Assembly: GCF_007565055.1 (NCBI RefSeq)
Contig: NC_044550.1
Location: forward strand, 85,746,033-85,810,032
Source of the DNA: Rhinopithecus roxellana
Taxonomy: Eukaryota > Chordata > Mammalia > Primates > Cercopithecidae
Length of the DNA stretch: 64,000 nt
Direction: 5' to 3'
A model generated the notes under the pieces. It saw only the letters and a list, made by a program, of their open reading frames with translations, was not told where the DNA came from and did not search any database. This document shows positions 31,961 through 43,021 of this stretch, one piece after another. Position numbers and translations under genes: made by a program. How positions within the stretch are numbered: the stretch's first letter is position 1; each line of letters opens with the position of its first letter.

Positions 31961-33474
31961 GACTTCATTTTAACACATTTTAACACATTGTAAGTAGTAT
32001 GGGGCTTTGCAGCTTCCCCCACTATATGATTCTTTCTGACCTTAGTGTCCTTCATAGAAAGGGCTCTAGCATTGGATTAGTTTGAAGGCACACAAGGACC
32101 TCAGAACTACGAGGGAGAGGCTTGTTTTAGGCTTCTAGCTGGGCTTCGTTGAAGTTGTAACAAGTCCTTCATCCTCACTCTGTGAGTTTCTGATCTATTA
32201 CGAATTTCCCTCCTGCTCCCTAACCATGCAACCAGCCAATTCTTAACACCATGGTGGAGTTGTCATACTTCAATTGCAGCTCAATTTGGCATGTGCAAGG
32301 GGAGAGTATTTTCCCGCCACGGACTGCCTCAGACTTTGTTGTTTCAGTGTTTATGTAATCCTCTGCAAACTGTGAGGTGTTGTGCTGGTGAGGAATGGGT
32401 GGGTGGGCCTCTCCTTTGGCTAACTTGACCCTGTGATCTTCTAGTCATCTCCTGCCAGAGCAACTAGAGGCTACTTCATAACTGAACCTGGCTCTAGTTG
32501 TTGTGGTATCTGGATTTCATGAGCGCTGTGTTTAGCTGAGACTTGTCAGAAACAAAATAACTAAGGGGTTTGAAACTCTGCAGTGTTCTGAAATACAGTA
32601 AAGCATCTATTCTCCAAAACAGCACTTGTAGAACACTGGGGATGTACATTTCTTTTTTCTTTTTCTCCTTTTGTTGGATTTTCTTTCCCCACAATAATTC
32701 ATCCTGTTACCTCATCCCTTTCTTTGAATGCAGTACATGTTGCACTTTTCTTATCAGATTCAGACACTTTTTCTCCTTAGCAACCTCCTTCCTTTAGACT
32801 CAGTCCTACTCTTCCTTTTAGGTTTATTGGTGTCATGGGGCATTATCATCTATTATTGCCTGGTTGTGTCTCCTTAAGTGCAGGAAGCACTAAACCCTTG
32901 GTAATTACAGTGTTGGCCTCGTGAAGGACTTTTGTCTTTAAAATGTTTTATCATCGGTGGTTGTCCTGCATTATTTTTTTTATGTGGCTGCTGCGATGAA
33001 CTATTATACTATGAACAGGGCTGTGGTACTCGTCTAAACGAAGCAGTAGAAATGCATTTTATGATGAGTCAGTACATTGTAGGTAACAAATGAAACCCTG
33101 GGTTATACAGCAGGTTTAGGCAATATAGGTCAAGAGGAAACTTGACCAAAATCAAACATTTTTCTTTTGGGGAAAGGAGAATGTGTCAGGAGCCCTTGTT
33201 CTCTCCAGTGAGAGAAATTATTGCCACTACTAATTTGGACTCTACCTTCTTTCAACTTCCTGAAACATGACATTCTTCTCAGGGAAATCCAGAGTCCTAT
33301 GTTGATTTTTGTAGCCCTACCCAAGCTGTTCTTTAACCCCTCTTGCCTTAGGAGTGCTATCTTAAATGTTCTTTCTTGGCCATCTAACTAGGAATAAGTT
33401 TGGACAGCACTTTAAATCACACCATATTCACTCTCCCATTTATCCATCTATGTCTCCATTGATTCTTCTACCAA
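31961..33474. other. No feature recognised
   Basis: About 1.5 kb of unassigned sequence, repeat-poor by eye. Confidence 0.45.
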
Positions 33475-33700
33475 ACACTGAATAATCACTAATGTGCTCA
33501 GTGAATGTATCAGGCACAGTGGACAACTCTATGTGAATAAGATAAGACAGTGTCCTTTCCTCCAAAAGATTATAATTTAGAAGAGATAGGGAAACAAATG
33601 ATGTCTGTATATAAGTGATCAAATAAAAGAAATAAAGTAATGAAGTCCACAAAAGAGGCATGGACTGTGCTATGTTAGATGAGAAGAGTATTCCCCACAC
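33475..33700 (-). mobile_element. L2 LINE fragment
   Basis: 'ATCAGGCACAGTGGACAACT', 'GAATAAGATAAGACAGTGTC', 'CTTTCCTCCAAAAGATTATA', 'GATGAGAAGAGTATTCC' keep the order of antisense L2 3' sequence ('gtgaacaagacagacaaggtccctgc...'). Confidence 0.55.
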
Positions 33701-34839
33701 TTTTTTATTGTGCAGCCCATTAATAAAATGTTTGCACAACTACCAATATATATTTTATATAAATTATGTATATGTACTCTGTACTAATATATTGCATGCA
33801 TTATAATTGTGTGCATAGAGATTAACATATAATGTAAAGATGAAATAAGTTGTATTGTTTAAATGATTTTAGTTTAATTGAACCATACAAAACTTTTCCT
33901 GGTCTGTCGAATATGCTATTAATAACTTTTTTAGTGATAGCGTTGTGGTTTTTATGTCAGTCTGATTTAATAGTCATTGTTTTTGCACCTAAAATGGCTG
34001 ATCTAAAGCTTATATTGGGAGGATGGGAAATATCATATCAGTGTAATTCTTAGTTGTGGGTGCTTACATTATTACTGTGATTTTAATTTGCAGGTTCTTT
34101 ATAAGAAAAATGTTAAGCATGTTGTGAGAGTTAGTTTAATTCAAAACTAGATAAGACTATTCAAATATCTACATAATCTGCAATATGTCACAAGAGGTTG
34201 AAAATGAATGATGATGTATAGATGCCATAGCAAACACTTCCCCAGTGTGTAACTCCAAACTTTTGAAGGCTACTTTCCATAGCATCTATGTCTGATGCAT
34301 AGGCCCAGTGAGGGTCTTAGTGTCAATCTGTATATAAAAATCAGCAGTGGGTTAATGGATACAAGCATATAGTTAGATATAAGGAATAAGTCCTTATGCT
34401 CAGCAGCAAAGTAGGATAACTATAGCAATATGTTGTGTATTTCAAAATGGTTAGAAGAGAGGACTTAAAATATTTCCAACACATAGAAGGGATAAATACT
34501 TGAGGTGATGGATATGCCAAATACTCTGACTTGATCAATATACATTCTATACATGTAACAAAATATCTCATGTACCCTATAAATATGTATAAACATTATG
34601 TATCAATAAATAATCAGCAACTCTTATTACTTATTTTTAATAAGAAATATAACTTAAAAAGATGTTCTGTAAAAAGATGTCCAAAAATTTTCTTCCCACA
34701 CTCCAATAGATCATTTGCTCTTCTCCTGGTATGTATGCCAGTTTGGAGACTCCTGCGTTAGAGGACGTGAGTCCCTCATAGGTGAACAATTAGTGAAAAC
34801 ATCACATAAGATCTTAACTTTAAATGATGAGTAGAAACT
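33701..34839. other. AT-rich, no feature recognised
   Basis: Very AT-rich (for example 33745-33850). No gene or confident repeat. Confidence 0.45.
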
Positions 34840-35480
34840 GGAGGAGAGTTGGCTTTCAGAAGAGAGCAGATGCCATGTATACTGCCATGGAGGCAAGGAA
34901 GTACAAGGTATGCTTGAGAATTAATGAAATGTTCCTTGCATTGGTGCATCAAAGGAGAATTGTGGGGAATTGGAGCCAGAACAAAAAGGTATTGAGTTAC
35001 TTTACCTAAGGTAAGGATTTTGAACTTTATAAGTTAAACTTTAGAAGGCATTATATATATTTTGAACTGGAAGGTGGTATTTTATCAAGAGAAGCAAACT
35101 TTTCTTTTATTTTAACTTCTCTCTTTATCTCTTAGAAAGTGGCTCTTCACTTACCTGCATTCACTTCTCTCTACAGCTTGTTATTGGAAATACTAGTCCA
35201 GTAGTAGATAGTGACTGGGATGAGTTGGAAGGAAATTCAACAAATTAGGATGCATGTTACATGACCAGTGAATGGTTTAAGTCAGAGGTAATGAAGCCTT
35301 AACGAAGACTGATGGCGATAGAAATGAAGGCAAAATTGAAGACTGTTTAGTGAAGGAGGAGGAAAACCACATCTCTGTTTACAGAGTTCCAGCTTGGGTA
35401 AGTAGGAAAGTGGGGACAAGAGAAATGGAAACAGCAGGAGAAGGGCAGATTTGATGGAATCATCGATGAAGTGGCTAATG
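34840..35480 (-). mobile_element. L2 LINE fragment (tentative ends)
   Basis: 'AGAAGAGAGCAGATGCCATG', 'GAGGCAAGGAAGTACAAGGT', 'GGTAAGGATTTTGAACTTTA', 'GTTCCAGCTTGGGTAAGTAG', 'AACAGCAGGAGAAGGGCAGA' follow antisense L2 upstream of its 3' end. Divergence is high and boundaries are approximate. Confidence 0.5.
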
Positions 35481-35606
35481 TGTAGCTAAGGCACTCAAAA
35501 TAAATACATAGAGAAAGCATTAAATAAATTCATAAGATTAATGAGAGAAACAGGTTAAAAGGAGAAGATCAGAGACAATGTTAGAGAAACACCTTCTAAT
35601 ATTTTA

Positions 35607-35765
35607 TCTTTTTTTGAGAGAGAGAGAGTCTGGCTCTGTCTCCCAGGCTGGAGTAAGTGGTGTGATCGCGGCTCATTGCAACCTCCACCTCCAGGCCTCA
35701 AGCTATCCTTCCACCTCAGCCTCCCAAATAGCTGGGATTATAGGTGTGGACCACCATGCCTGGCT

Positions 35766-35834
<69 letters not shown>

Positions 35835-35962
35835 ATTTTTGGTAGAGATGGAGTTTTGCCATGTTGCACAGGCTGGTTTTGAATTCCTGAGCTCAAGCAA
35901 CCCACCCACCTCGGCCTCCCAAAGTGCTGGGATTAGAGGTGTGAGCCCAGTGTGCCTGGCCC
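35607..35962 (-). mobile_element. AluJ SINE with internal (GT)n expansion and TSD
   Basis: Antisense Alu from a T-run and (GA)n, 'GTCTCCCAGGCTGGAGTAAG', 'GCTGGGATTATAGGTGTGGA', to 'CAAAGTGCTGGGATTAGAGG'. The middle A-rich linker has become a GT microsatellite. TSD of 11 bp, one mismatch: CTAATATTTTA at 35596-35606 and CTAATACTTTA at 35963-35973. The 133-codon frame across it is an Alu translation. Confidence 0.92.
35771..35834. repeat. (GT)n microsatellite inside Alu
   Basis: A 64-bp GT run interrupted once by TTT at about 35817, at the place of the Alu central poly(A) linker. Confidence 0.97.
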
Positions 35963-37419
35963 CTAATACTTTAACCTAGCATTTCCAGTTGCATGTGAGA
36001 CTGAGGAATCTTAGCTCTTCGCATCTTGATTCAACTGCTAATGTCTGGTGATTGTCGCACTTGACAGATGCTTTTCTATCAGTTAAATAAAGTTAATATG
36101 TTTTCAGATCAGGTTTCAATGATCTTAGGTGAACTAGTTTAAAAAACTTCCATACTAAAACAGCTTAGGGAGAAAGGGGGCCCAAAAGAACTAAGTATGC
36201 TTTTAGAAAATAGCATAAAGCAACAAAAGGCAGAAAAAGTAAAAAATAGAAGTTCCTGAACACAGAACTACATTTGAAATGGAAATAATCTGGACTATCA
36301 AGAAGGTTATATTTAAAGCTACTAACTCAAGTGATTTTGACAATACAAGCCAATAAAATGTACTAAATATGTAGTTTAATTTTTTTTCTTACTGAATTGT
36401 CCAGTTTGATGGATTTGGTGGATTGTTTTGCTATCATTAAAAATACAACATCCAAGGCAGATTTTAAAAGAAATACGGAGAATTGGTGAAGTGTTTAGGA
36501 TTAACAAAAATATCCAAGATCAGGTCTTGGGAAATAATTTGAGGGTGGGGGAAAAGAATACAGGAAAATATTTTCTGGAAATTGGTAACGATATTATACT
36601 TAGTGGAAGGAGAAAGTTAGTAATGAATGAGCATGCATCTTCAAAGTAAAAAAAGAGCAACCTGAATTACAATTTTGTTTTGCTTTTTGAACTTGGACAG
36701 ATGACTAAGTACTTATAAAGAAACAAACCTTGTCAGACTCACTCATTATGACCATGAAAAGTAGGTCAGGAAGACTTGGTGCACTTTATTTCAATTTTAA
36801 CACATTTTAAATTATATTCTACCTATTAAGGAATCAGATTACAGCCATCTTGTGGAGGCTCACTGGTTGGGGGACCAAATGTGGAGCATGATAATGAAAA
36901 TATAGGTCCACTTGGAGGAGGAGTGGTGTGGACACAGCGGTCAATAATTCAGGAAAAAAAAGTATACTGGTTAAATTTGCTGCAAATGATGGCATAGATC
37001 TTAGAGCATATGATTAGCATTATTAACATAGGTTTCTTATAAATGTAGGCAAATTGTACAAGATTCCCAGAGAGTCTCAGTTAAAAGTATCAAGTACTTG
37101 GGACAGGACAATACTTACTTAAAGGGAGTCCTTACTCTGTAATCTTCCTTAAATTAGCTGATGAATGTTTTAGGAGTGATTATCAAGCAATGAATCCAGA
37201 AGATAGGCCTGTAAGAGGTGGGAAGCATCACCCTGGGAGGCAGGAATAGAAGTGCAGAAATCAGGAACCATGAGGCCATTTTCCAGTTATGTCTATGGCT
37301 AGCCAGGCATGCCCTGGGCCCCATTTTAAAGCTTTAGATTTTACACAAAAGTGTTTAGATGACTTAGAAAAAAACTTAGGAGTGAAAGTAAAAAAAAATA
37401 GAAAAATAAGATCTATGAG
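35963..37419. other. No feature recognised
   Basis: About 1.45 kb of unassigned AT-rich sequence after the Alu TSD. Confidence 0.45.
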
Positions 37420-37760
37420 TATAGGTTAAAATAACTGATTATTCAGCTAAGCAAGAGAGGCCTGGATTATTTAATAGTATTTTTTTAAAGAATTGTTTCA
37501 TTATTGTTGATGATAAGCAAGTAATCTCCATTTACACAGCGAGGGTCAAAAGAAAAGGAAATGGGCCCAAACTGCAGTGTGTGGGATTTAGATTAAATAT
37601 AGGGAAGAACTGGCTGAGAAGGATGAATTACTATGGAAGGATATGGAATTTCCTATGTGGGAGGTCTTTAAAAATAGTCTCTCGATTGTAAAAGCTAATT
37701 TCAAAATTAAATCCTGTCTGAAGAGTAGGGCTAGAGACTGATGAATTAGAAGGTGTAGGA
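37420..37760 (+). mobile_element. L3/CR1-type LINE 3' region (ancient)
   Basis: 'TATAGGTTAAAATAACTGAT', 'TATTCAGCTAAGCAAGAGAG', 'GATTTAGATTAAATATAGGG', 'AAGAACTGGCTGAGAAGGAT', 'CTATGTGGGAGGTCTTTAAA' keep the order of CR1-clade 3' text ('gaggttgaaggaattggg... tcaatataaggaagaactt... ggaggtcttcaagc'). Strongly decayed. Confidence 0.5.
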
Positions 37761-38079
37761 GAATAACATAAACACTAACGAGACCTTATGATCTTAAAAT
37801 ATAACAATTATCTTGAAAATAATACAAGTTATGAAGTAGAATTAGAAACTCAGAGACAGCTAATATGTGTTGTGACTTATTCTTATTTTATCTTTCTTCC
37901 TCCATTAACCTGGGCAGCAGTTTGGGCATTTGCCAAGCAAGTTATAATTATCTATTGTTGAGATTTAAATCTCTTGATTATGTAACAAGTACCAAGAAAG
38001 ATGAGATAGAGACATTGGGAAATTTCTGCTTTGAAGAACAGTAATAAAAACAGATTCCACTGTTCTTACAGTTTATCAA
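37761..38079. other. No feature recognised
   Basis: Unassigned AT-rich sequence. Confidence 0.45.
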
Positions 38080-38455
38080 TTTATCAGTTTTTATTCATTG
38101 AGTAACTGCTAGATGCCCACTAACCAAACTCGATGCTGTGGGAACATAGAGGAAAATAGGACATGATTTCCAGCCTTTAAGAGTGTATGCTCTATATGGA
38201 ATAATTTGATAAACACGTGTGAAAGATTAGTACACAATATGAGACAGAATTATAGAATTATGTGATATGTGATATGGGCTATTTGCTGGAAGAGTTGGAT
38301 AGTGGGGGTTTGGACAGGAGGTACCATAGAGGAGGTACGTTTTAAAAGATGGAAAAGAACTAAGGAAGAGGAGGAGTATGAGGAGCATATTTTTGGGAGG
38401 ATAATATGAGCAAAGGGATAGAAGTGAGAATATATGTGCTTGAGTCATACTTTTG
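38080..38455 (-). mobile_element. L2 LINE 3' region
   Basis: 'TTATTCATTGAGTAACTGCT', 'GATGCTGTGGGAACATAGAG', 'CAGCCTTTAAGAGTGTATGC', 'GAGGAGGTACGTTTTAAAAG' match antisense L2 starting at its 3' end. Confidence 0.7.
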
Positions 38456-38594
38456 ATACCCTGAGGAGCATTGTGAATTTAACCTTTTGGATCATTTCAC
38501 AGTTGTTAATATGTCATGCAAAGTTTTTATGATTTGCTGGTATCTGTAGACTTATCTCATCCTATCTTTTTGTGCAACCACACTCCCTTTTCTT

Positions 38595-38771
38595 TGTCAC
38601 AACCCTGCGTGTGTCTGAGTTCAAATTCTAGTTCTACCACTCTATAACTCTGTGACCTTGAGTCTTGGTTACTTCATATATAAAATGGGGATAATAATAG
38701 GACCTGCCTCAAAGTGTTGTTGTTGACATAAAGTTCTTGGAATAGTTCCCAGCTCATTATAAGGATCAATA
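38595..38771 (+). mobile_element. MIR SINE
   Basis: 'GTCTGAGTTCAAATTCTAGT', 'TCTACCACTCTATAACTCTG', 'TGACCTTGAGTCTTGGTTAC', 'TAAAATGGGGATAATAATAG', 'GACCTGCCTCAAAGTGTTGT': clear sense MIR. The tail is cut by the next Alu's target site. Confidence 0.88.
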
Positions 38772-38783
38772 AGATATCATCTA

Positions 38784-39080
38784 GGGCTGGCCACAGTGGC
38801 TCATGCCTGTAATCCTAGTGCTTGGAAAACTTAGGTGGGAGGATCACTTGATGCCAGGAGTTTGAGACCAGCCTGGGTAACACAGTGAGACCCCATCTCT
38901 ATAAAATAGTTTTAAAAGTCGCTGGGTGTGGTAATGGACGCCTATAGTCCCAGCTATTTGGGAGGCTGAGGTGGATTACTTGAGCCCAGGAGGTTGAGGC
39001 GGCAGTGAGCTGTGTTCACACTACTGTACTCCAGCCTGGGCAACAGAGCAAGACCCTGCCTCTAAAATAAAAATTAAAAA
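38784..39080 (+). mobile_element. AluJ SINE with TSD
   Basis: From GGGCTGGCCACAGTGGCTCA to AGACCCTGCCTC plus an A-rich tail, with J-type 'TTGATGCCAGGAGTTTGAGA'. TSD AGATATCAT at 38772-38780 and 39084-39092. A small deletion removes part of the right monomer after GAGGCTGAGGTGG. Confidence 0.9.
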
Positions 39081-39119
39081 GTCAGATATCATTTGTTACT
39101 ACTATTGTTATTCATCCTT

Positions 39120-39313
39120 TAAGCTGAAAGTCTGACAGTGGGTGTTATCTCCTGGAAGCCTTTCCTTTTCTGAGCAGTCTGCATCAGCATCATCTATGTG
39201 CTTGCTTGTCCTGTTCGTAGACCCCTTCCACAGTCCATCCTGCTTTGCACGGTGAGTCTAGGCTTCCATGTGTGTCTCTTCTCCTAGGCTGTTGGTCTGG
39301 AGGCAGCCATGTC
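39120..39313 (+). mobile_element. L2 LINE, first part (split by Alu)
   Basis: 'CTGGAAGCCTTTCCTTTTCT' and 'CCATGTCTTGTTCAC' follow sense L2 3' text ('gaagccttccctgac ... ctgtcttgttca'). The same L2 resumes at 39711. Confidence 0.55.
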
Positions 39314-39324
39314 TTGTTCACTTT

Positions 39325-39699
39325 CTTTTCTTTTCTTTCTTTCTTTCTTTTTTTTTTTTTTTTTTTTTTTTTTTTGAGTCTCACTCTGTCACTCAGGCTG
39401 GAGTGCAGTGGTGCTATCTTGGCTCACTGCAACCTCCACATCCCAGGGTCAAGTGATGCTCATCATTCAGCCTCTTGAGTAGCTGGGATTACAGCCTCTT
39501 GAGTAGCTGGGATTACAGCCTCTTGAGTAGCTGGGATTACAGGTGCACACCACCACACCCAGCTAATTGTGTATTTTTAGTAGAGATGGGGTTTCACGAT
39601 GTTGACTAGGCTGGTCTCGAACTCCTAACCTCAAGTGATCTGCTCACCTTGGGCTCCCAAAGTGCTGGGATTACAGGCATGAACCACCGTGCCCGACCT
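39325..39699 (-). mobile_element. AluS-type SINE with internal triplication and TSD
   Basis: Antisense Alu with a TTTC/T-rich tail, 'GAGTCTCACTCTGTCACTCA', 'TTTTTAGTAGAGATGGGGTT', 'GGTCTCGAACTCCTAACCTC', ending CCGTGCCCGACC. TSD of 11 bp with one mismatch: TTGTTCACTTT at 39314-39324 and TTATTCACTTT at 39700-39710. It is longer than a normal Alu because of the block at 39468-39539. Confidence 0.94.
39468..39539. repeat. Three perfect 24-bp tandem units inside Alu
   Basis: CAGCCTCTTGAGTAGCTGGG plus ATTA is repeated at 39468-39491, 39492-39515 and 39516-39539 with no differences. A normal Alu has this segment once. Confidence 0.98.
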
Positions 39700-39710
39700 T
39701 TATTCACTTT

Positions 39711-39775
39711 TGTATCTCAGTGTCCATGAGCCATCTATCAATGGTTGTTGAATATTTAAGTAAATGAATGGATAG
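39711..39775 (+). mobile_element. L2 LINE 3' end, second part
   Basis: 'TGTATCTCAGTGTCCATGAG' and 'TGGTTGTTGAATATTTAAGT' then AATGAATGGAT complete the L2 3' terminus interrupted by the Alu. Confidence 0.55.
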
Positions 39776-40234
39776 TAGAAAGAAGGATATAAACCTATCA
39801 ATTTGTACATTATATTCTCTACCCACTTCCACTACAATTACTAATTGCTACTACTAAAAATTAATCGTTATTAATACTAAAAAGCTTTATTATGACCAAA
39901 ACATCTGTGGAATATGTAATAAAGGTATATGGTTAGAAATTTAGTAATTTGTTATAACTAGTCTCACTCAAGTAAGCTTTACAAAATGGGTTTGCATTCA
40001 TATTTCAAAATTTGAGGGCTACTATTAGTCATATAATCTTAACAATCATTCTGTACTTTATAGATTCACTCATAATAATCAACACATGAGATATATCACA
40101 TAATCTAATTAGTTCTAATGTTTGTGTTATATTTTCTAACCTTTTTTTCTTAGATTAATTGGCAGTAAAGGTAGAGGGATATAGGGATAGGAATCTGGAG
40201 ATATGGCAATTGTTTTCATATTGCCAGACGCTTT
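39776..40234. other. No feature recognised
   Basis: AT-rich unassigned sequence. Confidence 0.45.
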
Positions 40235-40300
40235 TGTTTGAGGGTTTGGACTAAATGGCCTCTAAAATCCCATTCCCTGTTACTCAAGATTCTCTGGGCT
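40235..40300 (+). mobile_element. L3/CR1-type LINE 3' terminus (short)
   Basis: 'GGTTTGGACTAAATGGCCTC', 'TAAAATCCCATTCCCTGTTA', 'CTCAAGATTCTCTG' match the CR1-clade end ('ttggactagatgacctctaaggtcccttccaactctgagattctatg'). Confidence 0.55.
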
Positions 40301-41359
40301 CAGTGGATCTGTGATGTAGTTGCGATTACAATCTAGTTTTCCTAAAGGTAGACTAGTGGTCTTTTCGTTAAAACCATATAGTTTTATTAGTCATGCGACT
40401 AGTCACTCTTTTTAATTGTTTATTGACTAAACTATTTTTTCTGAGCAGAAGCTCTAATATGGAACAATGGCAATGGAGACTGTCAATATCTGAAACAAAA
40501 AATAAAATAGCATGACTAGGACATTTTATATGAAAATAGCATGTAAGTCGCTATAAGTTATTAGTTAACAATAACCAGTAGTACTTGTTAGTTATCAGTG
40601 TAACAATTCAAAGCACTCTAGTGTGTAAAGTAACCACTTTTATAGGCACATTATTTTATTGTTACATATATTTCATATCTCAATATAAAAGAAAACCAAT
40701 AAATGTATTTGAGATAGAAAATCCAAGTATTAGAATATGTATCCATTAAAAAAATCAAATAGGCCTATTGTATTTGCTTTCATCCAGGGCTGGTTCTTTC
40801 TGAGGGAGAGGCATTTGAAGACCATAATTGTGTTAGTGAAATAGCTGGAACACCACACAGTATTCCAGGCATCTAATGACCAAGTGGGTTAGCAGATCAA
40901 TTACTAAAAAATCAACAGGCAGGGATGAAATTAGCCATGGCACATTCTGTCTGCTACTTACTCTCATCTATTAATTGGATTGTTTAGTGACTGAACTGAT
41001 CCATCATTTAGCAATTGTAGTTAATTAACATAGCTGGCCAGACTGTACTATGCTATGGTTAATTGAGACATACACATGACCCCAGCCGCCCTGGTTTAGA
41101 GAGTATCGGCAAAAATAAGATGATCAAGGCACTAATCTGGTAAAATGATTAAACACCAAAATAATCCATCTCAGTTTTGCCATCAATATTCTGAGAAAAA
41201 TATTTCCATTCCTGTTCTTTTCTACTATCATTTGTAAAGTTGGCATTATTTATTCTAGAAGTCTGTAAAATATACTTCCCTCCTTTCCTTATGATAACAT
41301 CTCTATCTTGGTGGCTGTAGAGAATACTGCAGGTATTCTGGTGGTATAACATAGTGTCC
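40301..41359. other. Repeat-free unassigned sequence
   Basis: About 1.05 kb without any repeat I can recognise, including the candidate regulatory block at 40840-41150. Confidence 0.5.
40840..41150. promoter_or_regulatory. Candidate non-coding regulatory element with homeodomain-type motifs
   Basis: Repeat-free block with dense ATTA/TAAT cores: GATCAATTACTAA, GAAATTAGCC, CTATTAATTGGATTG, TAGTTAATTAACATAG, GGTTAATTGAG and CACTAATCTGG within ~250 bp. The composition and lack of repeat signatures are what conserved developmental enhancers look like, but conservation cannot be assessed from one sequence. Confidence 0.35.
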
Positions 41360-41545
41360 AAAAACTGTAGAGTTAAACAAACCTAGGAAAAGTCTTAGCA
41401 TTCACCTGCAGCATTAATGTTTTTGTTCTCTACAACGGAAGTTACAATATCCACTTCCTTAGGTTGCAGGGATTAGCAGGGATGATAAAGGTAAAGGTCT
41501 TAGCACACAGAGAGTGAGGCAGGTAACGATCAATTAATTTAGCTC
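41360..41545 (+). mobile_element. MIR SINE (diverged)
   Basis: 'AACTGTAGAGTTAAACAAAC', 'CAACGGAAGTTACAATATCC' and 'AAGGTCTTAGCACACAGAGA' fit sense MIR loosely; the 3' third is clearest. Confidence 0.45.
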
Positions 41546-42384
41546 TTTGGGTTAAGGGTTATGAATGAAGGCAACCAGAAATAGGAATAGACAGTCATTT
41601 TTCTTTCCATTATCATTTGATGGAAAGTTTTAACTCAACTTTTACTAGAATTGATTGTTGCCTGAACTGCAAAATGGTATCTTTACATGTGAGGCACTCC
41701 AGGAAATGAGGATGTATGGTATTGTTTAGAAGCAATAGAATTTATTTTCCTCATTCATTATCTAATGATCAGGCAGTATTAGTAAGAGGAAAAACAGCCA
41801 AAACAACAGCCAACTAAATAAAACACAGGTCCTAAGAGTCTTGTTACTTGAAATGTAATATATTTTAAAACTGATGTACATTTAATTAAATCACATCCTA
41901 ATCTTTTGACAGACTCATTTATTGTGAAATAGAGAGTGTGAGATACACTGGATGCAGAGAAGGTCAAAACTGAATTGGAAGATTTTATCCAGTTCTGGCT
42001 TCTACAAGTGAGGGGGGGTAAAGACAACCCGTGGAAGGTAAAGTGATAAGGCCCAAAGATGCCAAGAGGCTGGAGAGGGAAGCCTGGGAGGAAATGCTAA
42101 TGGGATTATGATTAGAAAGCCTGGAGAGGAGTTGGACCGTAAAAATACTATAGCCACGAAAAGAGCTGAGATTCCACGTGCAGCAGGAAGGCAGCCTTTA
42201 GTGCCCAGAGGGCCAGGCCAGACCAAGAGGTGCTGGGATGGAGCCCTGCTTCTTCCTTTGTGGGTCTTTAATTCTGCTCCTCTGAGGTAAAGAAATCCCT
42301 TCCCACACATCCGTCTTTCCCTTCCCTTTCTTTTCTGTTTTCCCTTCCCCCTTTACTCCAGCATGTCTTGGTGGAAATATTATA
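41546..42384. other. No feature recognised
   Basis: Unassigned sequence. 42000-42310 is GC-richer than its surroundings, with a 102-codon minus frame (42310-42002), but has no domain. Confidence 0.45.
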
Positions 42385-42605
42385 AGATTGGCAGCCAGAA
42401 GTTCTGAATGTGAGGTTTCAGCAGGTTGTTACTAGATGTATGAACTTAAGCCAGTTCTCTGAGTTTCATTCTTAGAAAAAAAATGAATACATGTTTTCTA
42501 ATTTATACAAGGAGGATAATAATATCTGGCTCATAGGATTTCTGAGAGTGTAAAATAAAATAACAGATAAAACAACTTCTTTGTAACATGTAGAGTAAAT
42601 ATGGA
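42385..42605 (+). mobile_element. MIR SINE
   Basis: 'GATTGGCAGCCAGAAGTTCT', 'TTACTAGATGTATGAACTTA', 'AGCCAGTTCTCTGAGTTTCA', 'GGAGGATAATAATATCTGGC', 'TCATAGGATTTCTGAGAGTG' in sense order. Confidence 0.75.
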
Positions 42606-43021
42606 TGTGAGTTTTAGTGTGATCAATGGATTTCCTCAGTCTTTACCTCTTTCCTCTCTCCCTTGGAATTCCAAGTAGCAGAATGCTGGAAAATATAGAT
42701 AGGAAAGTCTCACCTTTCTTTCTAAGGTAGCTTCTTATCTCTAAGAAAAAGGCTTCGTGGTTGGGGACTGGATCGTAGGCTCTGCTAGGCTTCATGCCAA
42801 TCTTAAGATTTCGTGACAAATAAGCCTTCATGTATTTCCACTGTGGGGTTGTTTATTGATTTTTTCACAGTCCAGAGCAGCCACTATCCTCTTCTAACTC
42901 TATACTGTGAGACTCTGGAAATTTTTAAAAGTATAAACTAAGGACGGGAATAATTTCAGAGGCGTGATTATACTGATGAGGCTTGGGCATGAGCCCATTC
43001 CAGGTTTACCACCACTAAACC
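42606..43021. other. No feature recognised
   Basis: Unassigned sequence. Confidence 0.45.

Noticed and set aside
39468..39539. Regular repeats considered as a CRISPR-like array
   Set aside because: Units are directly adjacent with no spacers, and lie inside an Alu in a primate genome.
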